Counted from the first letter of the stretch, positions 18,845 to 29,202 are shown. The stretch: DNA of 64,000 nt from Streptomyces microflavus (GCF_014650075.1 NZ_BMUG01000001.1:1068710-1132709); one strand, 5' to 3'. The notes: generated from the letters alone by a model not told the origin. Numbers and translations are program-made.

Positions 18845-19607
18845 CGGCCGTCTCCTCTTCGGTGGTGGGTGTGGTCGGGGCGTCCTGGGCGGCGGGCGTG
18901 GTGCGGACGACCTGGGCGTCCTCGGGGGCCTCGCTGCACACGGCGAGCACGGTGGTGCCGGAGTCCGCGATGGAGCGCAGCAGCGTCCAGGCTTCGGCGC
19001 GTTCGGCGGGGGAGAGCTTGAGGTCGGCGTCGTCCAGGGCGAGCAGCTTCGGGGTGCCGATCAGCGCCAGGGCGACGGAGAGCCGCAGCGCTTCGAGCCG
19101 CTCCAGATCCCGTACGGAGGTCCGCTCGGCCTTGGGCAGGGTCGCGAGGTCCAGGCCCGCGGCCTCCAGCGCCGTGTCGATCCGGGCCCGGGCGGCGGCC
19201 CGGCGTTCGGAGCGCGGGCGGAGCAGGGTGCGCAGGGAGGCCCCGTAGCGGCCCTGGAGCAGGGCCCGTTCGCGCAGGTGCTCGGCGACGGTGAAGGCGG
19301 GGTCCAGCTCGCTGACGCCGGGGACCGGGCCGAGGGCGGCGATCCTGCGGACGGCGGCCGCCTTGCGGGGCAGTTCGAGGCCGCAGGCCCGGGCGCTGCC
19401 CTCGGTCGCACGCATACGACCGGTCAGAGCGAGCAGAAGGCAGGTACGTCCGGAGCCGGACGGTCCCTCGATGGCGACGAGCGACCCCGGCGGAGCGCTG
19501 AACCCCACGTGGCGGAAGACCCAGCCGCGCGGCCCCTTGAGTCCGAAGTCCTCGGCGCCGAGTCCGAATTGCTCGGCGTCGGCTGCGGCGTCGTGCGGGC
19601 TCTCCAC
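18816..19607 (-). CDS. ABC-type ATP-binding protein with altered motifs
   Basis: A 263-residue ABC ATPase fold. The P-loop reads GPSGSGRT, so the usual lysine is arginine. The Walker B region reads KLLALDDAD with Asp where the catalytic Glu normally stands, and there is no LSGGQ (the region reads RDLERLEALRL). ATP hydrolysis may therefore be weak or lost. The C-terminus is a Thr/Pro/Ala-rich tail. The GTG at 19607 follows GGGAGGG at about 5 nt. It overlaps the YhgE/Pip gene and is presumably its partner subunit. Confidence 0.82.
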   Translation of the reverse strand: MESPHDAAADAEQFGLGAEDFGLKGPRGWVFRHVGFSAPPGSLVAIEGPSGSGRTCLLLALTGRMRATEGSARACGLELPRKAAAVRRIAALGPVPGVSELDPAFTVAEHLRERALLQGRYGASLRTLLRPRSERRAAARARIDTALEAAGLDLATLPKAERTSVRDLERLEALRLSVALALIGTPKLLALDDADLKLSPAERAEAWTLLRSIADSGTTVLAVCSEAPEDAQVVRTTPAAQDAPTTPTTEEETADAFAETGRA

Positions 19608-19645
19608 AGACCCTCCCCTGATCTCGTGCGTGGTCCTGCTGCGGC

Positions 19646-19675
19646 ATCTTCTTTTGAACTGACTGGTCAGTGCAA
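19646..19675 (-). promoter_or_regulatory. Candidate promoter with TetR-type operator
   Basis: On the minus strand TTGCAC (19670-19675), 18 bp, GAAGAT (19646-19651). The spacer holds ACTGAC-TG-GTCAGT (19658-19671), a dyad with perfect 6-bp arms of the kind bound by TetR regulators. A repressor there would block RNA polymerase on the ABC / YhgE-Pip / tetR operon. Confidence 0.6.
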
Positions 19676-19805
19676 AAAGTTAGCCCGAACTCGCGCTCGA
19701 AGCAAAACAGCAGGTCAGGGAGGGGTCCTGACCGATTGTCAGTGGGGGGCGCCACCATGGACACATACGGCCACGGAGCCGTCACACGACGACAGGAGGT
19801 TCGTC

Positions 19806-20333
19806 ATGGCCAGCTCGTCCGCAGCCGCCGCCCCGCGGCGCCGCGCAGGCAGCCCTGCCCCCTCACTGACCGGTCCCGCCGACGATGTGCACCCCGTGCT
19901 GCGCCGCACCACGGCACCGCCCGCCGCCCTCGACCTGCTCGCCAAGGCCCGCACCGGCCTGGACGAGGCCGCCGTGCTCCACGAACCGAACGAGCGCTAC
20001 GCCACCGCCCACCTCGCGGCCTTGCGCACGGCGGCCGCCGTGCTGGCCGCCCGTGGCCGCCCCGAGACGAACAAGCGCAACCGTGACCGCATCCGGAGCG
20101 CCTGGGAGGTCCTCCCGGAGATAGCCCCCGAGCTGACCGACTGGAGCGACCTCTTCGCCTCCGGGGCCTCCCGCCGGGCCCGCGCGGAGGCGGGCATGCC
20201 CGGCGCGGCCAGCAGCCGGGACGCGGACGATCTGCTGCGCGACGCGGCCCAGTTCCTGCGTCTGGTGGAGCGGCTGCTGGTGCTCCAGCCGGTGCTCCCG
20301 CAGCCGAGGCCGGGGAGGTCCGCCGCAGGATGA
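19806..20333 (+). CDS. SAV_6107-type HEPN domain protein
   Basis: A 175-residue helical protein matching the actinobacterial SAV_6107 HEPN family. Residues 1-30 are Ala/Pro-rich. The first helices contain R64-YATA-H69, which fits the Rx4-6H motif of catalytic HEPN RNases. AGGAGG lies 7 nt before the ATG. HEPN proteins often pair with minimal nucleotidyltransferases in toxin-antitoxin loci, but no such partner is adjacent. The next gene is a methyltransferase 124 bp downstream. Confidence 0.8.
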   Translation: MASSSAAAAPRRRAGSPAPSLTGPADDVHPVLRRTTAPPAALDLLAKARTGLDEAAVLHEPNERYATAHLAALRTAAAVLAARGRPETNKRNRDRIRSAWEVLPEIAPELTDWSDLFASGASRRARAEAGMPGAASSRDADDLLRDAAQFLRLVERLLVLQPVLPQPRPGRSAAG

Positions 20334-20457
20334 GACGGGCGGTGCCGGATGACCGGGACGGCGGTGCGAGGCAATAGGGTGGTGGACGCTCACATCACCA
20401 CCTGCACTGTTCACGCTCCGCCGTCCCAGGCGGCACCGTGCCGAGGAGTCATCTGCC

Positions 20458-21216
20458 GTGTCGGACCAGCTGCGCCCCCGCGCCTCCCTCCGTACCGCCG
20501 TGGTCTGGGAGGTCCTGAAGGACGCTCTGGACCGTCAGGTCAAGGCGGCCGGCCGGGACGCCCTGGATGTTCTGGACACCGGTGGCGGCACCGGCAACTT
20601 CGCGGTGCCCGCCGCCCGGCTCGGCCACCGGGTCACCGTCGTCGACCCCAGCCCCAACGCGCTCTTCGCGCTGGAGCGCCGCGCCGCCGAGGCCGGGGTG
20701 GCCGACCGCGTCCGGGGCGTCCAGGGCGACATCCTCGGCCTCTTCGACGTCGTGGAGCGCGGCGGCTTCGACGCGGTGCTCTGCCACGGCGTCCTGGAGT
20801 ACGTCGACGAGCCCGCCGAGGGCGTACGGAACGCGGTGGCCGCCCTGCGCCCCTCCGGCGCCCTCAGCCTGCTTGCGGCGGGCCTGGGCGGGGCCGTCCT
20901 GGCCCGCGCGCTGGCCGGCCACTTCACCGAGGCCCGGCACGCGCTCACCGACCCGGCGGGCCGCTGGGGCGAAGGCGACCCGGTGCCCCGCCGCTTCACC
21001 GCCGAGCAGCTCTCGGAGCTGGTCTCCGGAGCCGGTCTGGAGGTCGGCGCCGTGCACGGCGTGCGGGTCTTCGCCGACCTCGTGCCGGGCGTCCTGGTCG
21101 ACACCGAGCCCGGCGCCGTGGACGCGCTCCTCAAGCTGGAAGCCGCCGTGGCCGAGCTGCCCGCCTTCCACTCCGTCGCGACCCAGCTGCACGTTCTGGG
21201 CGAGAAGCGCCCCTGA
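20458..21216 (+). CDS. Class I SAM-dependent methyltransferase
   Basis: A 252-residue Rossmann-fold methyltransferase. The SAM-binding motif LDTGGGTGNFAVPAA is at about residues 39-53, the acidic ribose contact VVDPSP is at about 61-66, and FDAVLCHGVLEYVDEPA is at about 104-120. It resembles SmtA/UbiE-type small-molecule methyltransferases, but the substrate is not evident. The GTG start follows GAGGAG at 9 nt. No co-transcribed partner points to a pathway. Confidence 0.88.
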   Translation: MSDQLRPRASLRTAVVWEVLKDALDRQVKAAGRDALDVLDTGGGTGNFAVPAARLGHRVTVVDPSPNALFALERRAAEAGVADRVRGVQGDILGLFDVVERGGFDAVLCHGVLEYVDEPAEGVRNAVAALRPSGALSLLAAGLGGAVLARALAGHFTEARHALTDPAGRWGEGDPVPRRFTAEQLSELVSGAGLEVGAVHGVRVFADLVPGVLVDTEPGAVDALLKLEAAVAELPAFHSVATQLHVLGEKRP

Positions 21217-21518
21217 ACCGGCCGCGCGGACCGGCCCCCGGGAGCCCCCGCGAGGGCCGGTACGGGGCTGATCAGCAACGAAGCTGCGCACGGAGTGGGA
21301 CTCGGGACCCCCGTAGCGGGCGGGATCCCCGTATGATCGGGTGACACCATCCGGCATGACGGGTCGGTCGTCGGGGAATCTACGCCTCAACAGCCGAGCC
21401 GACATAGCGGTCCGGACTGGCTGAAGGCTAGAGGGCGGGTTTCACGGGGGCGAATCCCTGCCTATCCTGGAAGGGCCGCATACCGGTCGCCCCCGCGGCC
21501 GACGACGAGGAGGATCCC
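21217..21518. other. 302-bp intergenic region before the DUF3040 gene
   Basis: I see no gene here. A TATGAT (21333-21338) is a fair -10 match without a clear -35. The ACGGGGGCGAATCCC segment near 21445 is unexplained. No tRNA or known riboswitch pattern was recognised. Confidence 0.5.
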
Positions 21519-21923
21519 GTGCCGCTCTCGGAGCACGAGCAGCGAATGCTCGAGCAGATGGAGCGAGCGCTGTACGCCGAAGATCCCAAGTTCGCGACAG
21601 CGCTTGAGGGAAGCGGGCTGCGTACGTACACCCGACGACGGGTCTACCAGGCGGTCGCTGGCTTTCTGGTGGGTATCGCGCTCCTCATGGCCGGAATGGT
21701 CGCCCAGCAGATCTGGATCAGCGTGGTGGGGTTCCTCGTCATGCTCGGCTGTGCCGTGCTCGCGGTCACCGGATGGCGCAAAGCGCCGAAGCCCGGTGAA
21801 CAGCAGCAGGCCACCGCAGACGGCGGGGACAGCGGCTCGCGCCGCCGACCGAGACAGCGCCGGTCGATGATGAACCGCATCGAGCAACGGTGGCAGCGCC
21901 GCCGCGACGAACAGGGCCAGTAA
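21519..21923 (+). CDS. DUF3040 domain membrane protein
   Basis: A 134-residue actinobacterial protein. The N-terminal LSEHEQRMLEQMERALYAED is the DUF3040 signature. Two adjacent hydrophobic helices follow at about residues 45-65 and 68-86, then a Gln/Arg-rich basic tail. Function is unknown; homologues sit close to division and cell-wall genes. The GTG start has GAGGAGG about 7 nt upstream. A strong hairpin lies downstream. Confidence 0.85.
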   Translation: MPLSEHEQRMLEQMERALYAEDPKFATALEGSGLRTYTRRRVYQAVAGFLVGIALLMAGMVAQQIWISVVGFLVMLGCAVLAVTGWRKAPKPGEQQQATADGGDSGSRRRPRQRRSMMNRIEQRWQRRRDEQGQ

Positions 21924-21996
21924 AGAACTCTCGGCCCGGCTCCGGCGCTCATGGCGGGGCAGGCCGTGCTTGGCACGACGCAGGACACTGATGGGT

Positions 21997-22028
21997 GAGG
22001 GGCGGCCGCATTTCTGCGGCCGCCCCTC
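21997..22028 (+). terminator. Hairpin terminator after the DUF3040 gene
   Basis: A perfect 14-bp stem (21997-22010 with 22015-22028) with a TTTC loop lies 73 bp past the stop. Confidence 0.85.
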
Positions 22029-22033
22029 AGCCG

Positions 22034-22099
22034 TTGCTCCCACGGAAAGCCGCTGCTCCCACGGAAACCGCTGCTCTCCTTGCTGCTCCCATGAAATCT
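22034..22099. repeat. Degenerate tandem repeat TGCTCCCACGGAAA
   Basis: Three copies of a 16-19 bp unit (beginning near 22034, 22053 and 22083) lie between the two opposed terminators. The third copy reads CTGCTCCCATGAAATC. Confidence 0.6.
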
Positions 22100-22108
22100 C
22101 TGTGACGG

Positions 22109-22142
22109 CTGAGGGAGGGGCCTGTCCGGGCCCCTCCCTCAG
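22109..22142 (-). terminator. Hairpin terminator after the transglutaminase gene
   Basis: A perfect 14-bp stem (22109-22122 with 22129-22142) with a 6-nt loop lies 7 bp past the stop of the minus-strand gene. Together with the hairpin at 21997 it isolates two convergent units. Confidence 0.85.
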
Positions 22143-22149
22143 TCCGTCC

Positions 22150-24570
22150 TCAGCCGTGCTGGCGCGACAGCCTCCGCAGCCGGGCCGTCCAGCGACCGCG
22201 TCCCGGACGGTCGGTCCACCGCTGGACGAGCGCCGCCCACCGGTCCGAGACCGCCCACGCCACCCGGACGGCCGAGCGGGGTGCCAGCTTCGCCCGCAGC
22301 CGTGCGCCCCGGCCGGCCGAGGCCTCCAGCCCCGCCCGTACCGTCCGCGCGTCCTCGGTCAGACCGGCCGCGGGGCGCGGCTCGGGGGCGTACAGCACCT
22401 GCTCCACCGCGCCCGCGATCCGGTGCACGGCCTCGCCCGCGGTGATGTCGAGCCCGCCCTGGCGCACGATCCGGGCCGCCGCCTTCCGGGGCGTCAGCGA
22501 CTCGTCCGGCGCGATGCCGTAGTCCCAGGCGCAGTCGGTGATCTCCTGCCAGGCGGCCAGGGCCCTGGCGGCCGCGTCCGCGGGCGTACGCCCCCCGGAA
22601 CCGAGCCGCCGGTTTCTCGCCCGGACTCGCCAGAGCAGCGGCAGCAGGGGCAGCAGCAGGACCAGGAGAGCCCCGAGAACCACCAGCAGGACCGTGCCCG
22701 CCGGAGTGCCCTCGTCGGTCGGAGACGTCGGACCGGGTGCGGCGGAGAGGCCGCACTCACCCTGTCGGCGCATCTGCGGCGAGCAGCTTTCCGGGGCGGA
22801 GGGGACCGCGGACGGCGCCGCGGAGGCCCCGGCCGACGGCTGCGCCGGATCGCTCGCACCGCCCGTGGGGGTCTCCGGCAGGGTGTACTCCGGGGTGGAT
22901 CCCCGGCTCGGGGTGGGCTCGAACCGGGTCCACCCGATGCCCTCGAAGTACAGCTCGGGCCAGGCGTGCGCGTCGCGCAGCCCGACCGAGTACGAGCCGT
23001 CCGCCTGGAGGGTGCCCGGGGTGAAGCCCACCGCGACCCGGGACGGGATGTCCAGGGTCCGGGCCATCGCGGCCATCGCGAACGAGAAGTGGATGCAGAA
23101 CCCCTCCTTGTCACGGAGGAACCGCGCTATGGCCGAGGAGCCCGTGCCCGAGCTGACCGAGGTGTCGTACGTGAAGCCGCCCTCGGAGGCGAACCAGCTC
23201 TGGAGCTTCACGGCCCGCTCGTAGGCGTTGGCCGAGCCCTCCGTGACCTCCTCGGCCGTCTCGGCCACCACACCCGGCAGCGAGCCGGGGACCTGGGTGT
23301 ACTCGTTCAGCAGCTTCTGCGGCGGCGGTCCGGCCGCCGCCAGCTGCTCCGCGGTCGGCTCGACGATCAGGCTGGAGGCCTCGTACTGCGCGCCCCCGGT
23401 GTTCTGCCCGTTGTCGCCGACGAGCGTGCGGCCCTCCGGCTCGTACCGCCAGCGGCCGTCGATCGCCACCTCGCTCGCCGGGTAGGGGAGCGGCAGATAG
23501 CTTTGCTGGTAGGAGGGCGAGGAGGAGATGTTCGTCCGGATCTCGGTGACGGCGACGTCCCGGCCGAGTCCGGTGGGCTGCGGGAGGCGGTCGGGGACAT
23601 CCGTCAGACGGCGGGTCGAGGAGCGCCACTCGCTGCCGTTGAACTCGTCCAGGGCCAGGATCCGCAGATAGAGGTTCCGCGGGTCCTGCGCGTTGGTGCG
23701 ATACGTCATCACCTCCCGGTTCTCCGGCTGGTTGAGGTTGTCCTTCAACGACACCAGAGGGTTCACCGCGGAGATGGTGCCGCCGCCGCTGCCCTTGCCG
23801 TTCCCCCCGCCCCTGCCGCCCAGCAGTCCGCTGTCCAGGGCGGGCAGGGCCAGCGGGACCACCAGGGCGATGCCCAGCGCCAGCACACCGATGCGGCGGC
23901 CGGTGCGGACCGGTGCGGCCGCACCTCCGCCGCGGCCGGACAAGCCGTCCGACATGCCTCCCGGAGACCGGTTGGCGCCGCCGAAGACGCGCCCCCACTG
24001 GGAGAGCCGGTCGCGGCCCTCGGCCAGCAGGAGCAGCAGATAGCCGGAGGCCGCCAGCAGGAACCAGAGCCAGCCCGCTCCGCCGTCACCGAGTCCGGCG
24101 GCGACCGAGTACAGCGCGAGCAGCGGCAGTCCGGCCGGGGCCGCGCTGCGGAAGGTCACCGCGAGGGCGTCCACCGCCAGCCCGATCAGCACCACCCCGC
24201 CGACCACCATCAGCCGGATGCCGTCCGTCATCGGGGCCGGGATGGCGTACGTACCGATGTCCTCGCCGCCCGCCACCAGCAGCTCACCGAGCCGGACGAC
24301 GGCCTGCGGGCCCGGGACCACGCCGAACAGGGCCTGGTCCCGCGCGAAGACCAGGGTCAGCAACAGCAGGGTCACCAGCATCTGGGAGGCGATCGTCAGC
24401 GACCGGGCCAGCGGAACCCGGCGGGCGAGCGCGCCCACCCCGCCCTGGACCCCGAGCAGCAGCGCCGCCTGCAGCAGCCAGCCCGCCCCCTCCACCAGCG
24501 GGAGCAGGGCCCCCGACGCCAGGAGTGTCGCCGCAAAGGCGCACAGCGCCAGCCGGGCCCGCCCGCTCAT
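22150..24570 (-). CDS. TgpA-like membrane transglutaminase (DUF3488/DUF4129)
   Basis: An 806-residue protein. About seven helices span the first 240 residues (TgpA N-terminal region). An extracytoplasmic transglutaminase core holds the Cys in GFCIHFSFAMAAMART and the His/Asp in RDAHAWPELYFEGIGWTRF. A Ser/Pro/Ala linker, another helix near residue 630 and a C-terminal DUF4129 domain follow. The start ATG overlaps the DUF58 stop as ATGA; an ATG two codons upstream is also possible. With MoxR and DUF58 it forms a conserved actinobacterial cassette, probably for envelope protein maturation. That role is inferred. Confidence 0.9.
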   Translation of the reverse strand: MSGRARLALCAFAATLLASGALLPLVEGAGWLLQAALLLGVQGGVGALARRVPLARSLTIASQMLVTLLLLTLVFARDQALFGVVPGPQAVVRLGELLVAGGEDIGTYAIPAPMTDGIRLMVVGGVVLIGLAVDALAVTFRSAAPAGLPLLALYSVAAGLGDGGAGWLWFLLAASGYLLLLLAEGRDRLSQWGRVFGGANRSPGGMSDGLSGRGGGAAAPVRTGRRIGVLALGIALVVPLALPALDSGLLGGRGGGNGKGSGGGTISAVNPLVSLKDNLNQPENREVMTYRTNAQDPRNLYLRILALDEFNGSEWRSSTRRLTDVPDRLPQPTGLGRDVAVTEIRTNISSSPSYQQSYLPLPYPASEVAIDGRWRYEPEGRTLVGDNGQNTGGAQYEASSLIVEPTAEQLAAAGPPPQKLLNEYTQVPGSLPGVVAETAEEVTEGSANAYERAVKLQSWFASEGGFTYDTSVSSGTGSSAIARFLRDKEGFCIHFSFAMAAMARTLDIPSRVAVGFTPGTLQADGSYSVGLRDAHAWPELYFEGIGWTRFEPTPSRGSTPEYTLPETPTGGASDPAQPSAGASAAPSAVPSAPESCSPQMRRQGECGLSAAPGPTSPTDEGTPAGTVLLVVLGALLVLLLPLLPLLWRVRARNRRLGSGGRTPADAAARALAAWQEITDCAWDYGIAPDESLTPRKAAARIVRQGGLDITAGEAVHRIAGAVEQVLYAPEPRPAAGLTEDARTVRAGLEASAGRGARLRAKLAPRSAVRVAWAVSDRWAALVQRWTDRPGRGRWTARLRRLSRQHG

Positions 24571-25945
24571 GACCATCCCCCCGGGAAACCTGTCGAACCG
24601 CCGTTCCCGGCGGACTGCGTGTCGGCGCGCATCTGCCCCGCCAGCTGCCACAGCGCGGGCAGATCGGCCCCGGGCTCCACCGGCACCACGACCCAGCCGG
24701 CCTCGCGCAGCTGCCGCAGCCGCTTCTCGGCCGGGACGGCCCCGACCGCCGATGGATCCAGGCCGCCGGACCAGCGGGCGCTGTCCAGGACGAAGGCGAC
24801 CGCCGCGCCGGTGCGCTGCCGCATCCGGGCCGCGACCGAGGTCTGCTCCTCGTCGAGATCGCCGAAGAACGCGATCAGCAGTCCTTCGTTGCTGCCGCGC
24901 AGCACGTCATGGGCGCGCGAGAGCCCGCCGCCGTCGGAGTGGCCGACGACGGCGAGGGTGTCGAGCATCAGGCCCGCGGAGTCCGCGGACTCCTGGGTCG
25001 AGCCCGCGAAGCCGTCGGACCCGTCCCCGGGCACCGCGTTCCCGTCGTCCGTGAGCAGCCGTACGGCGAAGCCCCGCTCCAGCATGTGCACCAGGGCGGA
25101 GGCCGCCCCCGAGACCGCCCACTCGAAGGCGGAGTCTGGCCCCGCGCCCGCATAGCCGACCTGCCGGGTGTCCAGCAGCACCGTGCATCTGGCCCGCTGC
25201 GGCTGTTCCTCGCGGCGGACCATCAGCTCGCCGTAGCGCGCGGTGGAGCGCCAGTGGACCCGGCGCAGATCGTCGCCGTGCCGGTAACCGCGCGGAATGA
25301 TGTCGTCCTCACCGGCGAGGGCGAGCGAGCGCTGGCGCCCGTCGCCGTACCCGGAAGCCTCGCCCGCGAGCCGCAGGGCGGGCAGCGGCACCGTGCGCGG
25401 GATGACGACGAGGGTGTCGTACGCGCTGAAGGAACGGGTCAGCTCGCACATCCCGAACGGGTCGCTGAGCCGCAGCTGCAGCGGGCCCAGCGGGTAGCGG
25501 CCGCGCAGGTCGGAACGGACCCGGTAGGACACCTCGCGCCGGCCGCCCGCCTCCACCCGGTCCAGCACGAACCGGGGCCGGGGCCCCAGCACGTACGGCA
25601 CGCGGTCCTGGAGCATCAGCAGCCCCGTGGGAAGCCGGGACACGTTGTCCATCCGCAGGTGCACCCGGGCCTCCGAGCCCGCGGGCACCCGGGACGGCGA
25701 GAGCCGTCGGGTCCCCGTCACCCGGTAGCGGGTGCGGTAGAGCACGATCACGCACACCAGGGGCAGCACGGCCAGCAGCAGCCCGACGCGCAGCAGGTCG
25801 GCCTGGCCCAGGACGTAGGCGCAGACGGCGGCGGCCACCCCGGCGGCGAGGAAGGACCGCCCCCGGGTGGTGAGACCGCCCAGGGCCGCCCGGAGGCCGC
25901 CCTTGCTGGAGCCGTCCTGCACGGCGCCGGGCTCGCCGGCCGCCA

Positions 25946-25946
<1 letters not shown>
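24567..25946 (-). CDS. DUF58 domain membrane protein
   Basis: A 459-residue protein with two helices (about residues 32-70), a beta-rich region and the DUF58 signature DDLRRVHWRSTARYGELMVRR cut here into DDLRRVHWRSTAR and YGELMVRR, followed by a von Willebrand A-like domain (VLLDTRQ). The ATG at 25946 overlaps the moxR stop by one base (TGATG), and its own stop overlaps the transglutaminase start. DUF58 proteins are partners of MoxR ATPases. Confidence 0.9.
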
Positions 25947-27010
<1,064 letters not shown>

Positions 27011-27227
27011 CCGGCCCTCCTCGGCCCTTTTTGCGCATGGACCGGCGTACGTACCCGCCCGGCCCACCCCGAAATACGGACACTCCTCCGGAAGGCCCGG
27101 GGGAGGTCACACCCGCATTCTTGTTGCCGTTACCGCTTCGTGTCACTCGCCTGTGGATAAGTGGGTGCGATTTGTCAGCCTCTGCCGTGTTTCGCCGGGT
27201 GGGCCGGGTGGGCCGGGCGGCGGAAGG

Positions 27228-27791
27228 TCAGGAGGCGGGCTGGATCTCGCGGAGCAGACCGGTGGTCACGTCGAAGACGAAACCGCGCACGTCGTCGGTG
27301 TGCAGGAGGAACGGTGAGGTCCGCACCCGCTGCATCGACTGACGTACGTCCTGGTCGGCGTCCGTGTAGGCCTCCACCGCCCAGACCGGCCGCTGGCCGA
27401 CCTCGCGCTCCAGCTCCTGCCGGAACTCCTCGGTGATGGATTCGAGACCGCAGCCCGTGTGGTGGATGAGGACGATGCTGCGGGTGCCGAGCGCCCGCTG
27501 GCTGATGGTGAGCGAGCGGATCACGTCGTCGGTGACGACGCCGCCCGCGTTGCGGATGGTGTGGCAGTCGCCGAGTTCGAGACCCAGCGCCGCGTGCAGG
27601 TCGAGCCGGGCGTCCATGCAGGCGACGATGGCTACCTGGAGGACCGGTCGGGCGTCCATGCCGGGATCGCGGAAGTCCTCGGCGTACGTGGAGTTCGCCT
27701 CGACCAGCTGATCGGTGACCTGGCCCCCCTCACGGACCGCCGCGGCGGTGGGCGTCACGGACTTGGCGGGGGAGTGAGCAGAAGTCGACAT
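27228..27791 (-). CDS. Beta-class carbonic anhydrase
   Basis: A 187-residue enzyme interconverting CO2 and bicarbonate. Zinc ligands C58, H111 and C114 (ACMDARLD, LIHHTGC) and the D60-R62 dyad are present. The ATG at 27791 has no ribosome site, but TAACGT (27799-27804) ends 7 nt upstream, a leaderless layout. It diverges from the dcw operon. Confidence 0.92.
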   Translation of the reverse strand: MSTSAHSPAKSVTPTAAAVREGGQVTDQLVEANSTYAEDFRDPGMDARPVLQVAIVACMDARLDLHAALGLELGDCHTIRNAGGVVTDDVIRSLTISQRALGTRSIVLIHHTGCGLESITEEFRQELEREVGQRPVWAVEAYTDADQDVRQSMQRVRTSPFLLHTDDVRGFVFDVTTGLLREIQPAS

Positions 27792-28217
27792 GGTTACGAC
27801 GTTAGCCTTCCCACCTGGCCCGGGTGTGCTGTGAGAGCGGACAAAGAACGTCAACACGGCTTGTTGTGAGCTAACCCACAAGCACCAGTGAACGCGCCCG
27901 TTCGGGTGAGGTCGCCGCTTCCGGACGGGTGGCACGACTCGCTGCCCGGTTCGTTGATCGCGAATCGATCGAATGGCAGGGTGGACTAAAGTAACGCGAA
28001 GTCACCACCCTGAACCCGCACCACCCCACTCCGCACACCCTGCACCTCCTGCATATTCCGTATTTCCCCCGTGATGTGCGGCGTACGTGCGGCCCGGCCC
28101 TCTCCCGCTCTCGGTCGGCCGGCGCCCCTTCCCCGGCGCCGGCGGACCTCCCCTTCAGAGCGGGCGGGGACCAGGACGTACGTACCGGCCGCGCGGGACA
28201 GAGCCTGAGAGGGCGCA
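27792..28217. other. 426-bp divergent region before rsmH
   Basis: Contains the leaderless promoter of the carbonic anhydrase gene (minus), a possible -10 TAAAGT at 27987-27992, and a 9-bp stem hairpin (28118-28126 with 28135-28143) in the presumed rsmH leader. No mraZ gene or MraZ repeat box is visible at the place where many bacteria carry it. Confidence 0.6.
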
Positions 28218-29183
28218 TTGAGCCAGACCCGACACGTCCCGGTGATGCTCCAGAGGTGTCTGGACCTGTTGGCCCCGGCTCTCCAGGACCCGGCCCACCC
28301 CGAGCCCGTGGTCGTCGACTGCACCCTCGGCCTCGGCGGCCACAGCGAGGCCCTGCTGGAGGCCTTCCCCACCGCCCGGCTGATCGCCCTGGACCGCGAC
28401 AAGGAGGCCCTGCGGCTCTCCGGAGAGCGGCTCGCCCCCTACGGCGACCGCGCCACCCTCGTCCACGCCGTCTATGACGAGCTCCCCGACGTCCTCGCCC
28501 GGCTCCGCCTCCCCAAGGTCCAGGGCATCCTCTTCGACCTCGGCGTCTCCTCCATGCAGCTCGACGAGGCCGACCGCGGCTTCGCGTACGCCCAGGACGC
28601 CCCGCTCGACATGCGCATGGACCAGTCCACCGGCATCGGCGCGGCAGAGGTGCTCAACACCTACCCGCCCGGCGAGCTCGTGCGGATCCTGCGCGCGTAC
28701 GGCGAGGAGAAGCAGGCCAAGCGGATCGTCTCGGCCGTCGTGCGCGAACGCGAGAAGGAGCCGTTCAGCAACAGTGCCCGGCTCGTCGAGCTGATCCGCG
28801 ACGCGCTGCCGCAGGCCGCCAAGCGCACCGGCGGCAACCCGGCCAAGCGGACCTTCCAGGCCCTGCGCATCGAGGTCAACGGCGAGCTCAGCGTCCTGGA
28901 GCAGGCCATCCCGGCGGCCGTCGGGAGCCTCGCGGTCGGCGGCCGGATCGCCGTCCTCGCCTACCACTCGCTGGAGGACCGGCTGGTCAAGCAGGTCTTC
29001 GCGGCCGGCGCCGCCAACACCGCGCCCCCCGGCCTGCCCGTCGTCCCCGAGCGCTACCAGCCGCGCCTCAAGCTGCTCACCCGGGGCGCCGAACTGCCCA
29101 CCGAGGACGAGATCGCCGAGAACCGGCGTGCCGCCCCCGCCCGGCTCCGCGGCGCCCAGCGCATCCGGGAGGAAGAGCGATGA
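28218..29183 (+). CDS. rsmH: 16S rRNA (cytosine-1402-N4)-methyltransferase
   Basis: SAM-dependent methylation of C1402 of 16S rRNA (old name MraW). The 321-residue protein has the SAM motif [32 protein letters not shown], and the C-terminal [11 protein letters not shown]. The best start is TTG at 28218, giving [10 protein letters not shown], with GAGAGG about 5 nt upstream; TTG starts are rare. It is the first gene of the dcw operon here and ftsL follows after 19 bp. Confidence 0.94.
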   Translation: MSQTRHVPVMLQRCLDLLAPALQDPAHPEPVVVDCTLGLGGHSEALLEAFPTARLIALDRDKEALRLSGERLAPYGDRATLVHAVYDELPDVLARLRLPKVQGILFDLGVSSMQLDEADRGFAYAQDAPLDMRMDQSTGIGAAEVLNTYPPGELVRILRAYGEEKQAKRIVSAVVREREKEPFSNSARLVELIRDALPQAAKRTGGNPAKRTFQALRIEVNGELSVLEQAIPAAVGSLAVGGRIAVLAYHSLEDRLVKQVFAAGAANTAPPGLPVVPERYQPRLKLLTRGAELPTEDEIAENRRAAPARLRGAQRIREEER

Positions 29184-29202
29184 CCACCACGGGGGGCACG
29201 CG

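Noticed and set aside
21217..21518. Possible RNase P or other structured RNA
   Set aside because: No conserved core segments were recognised; left as unannotated intergenic DNA.
27152..27160. Replication origin
   Set aside because: Only one DnaA box and no dnaA/dnaN/gyrB neighbourhood.
27973..28074. 33-codon ORF before rsmH (MAGWTKVTRS...)
   Set aside because: No ribosome site, Pro/His-rich random-looking composition, and it overlaps the presumed promoter region.
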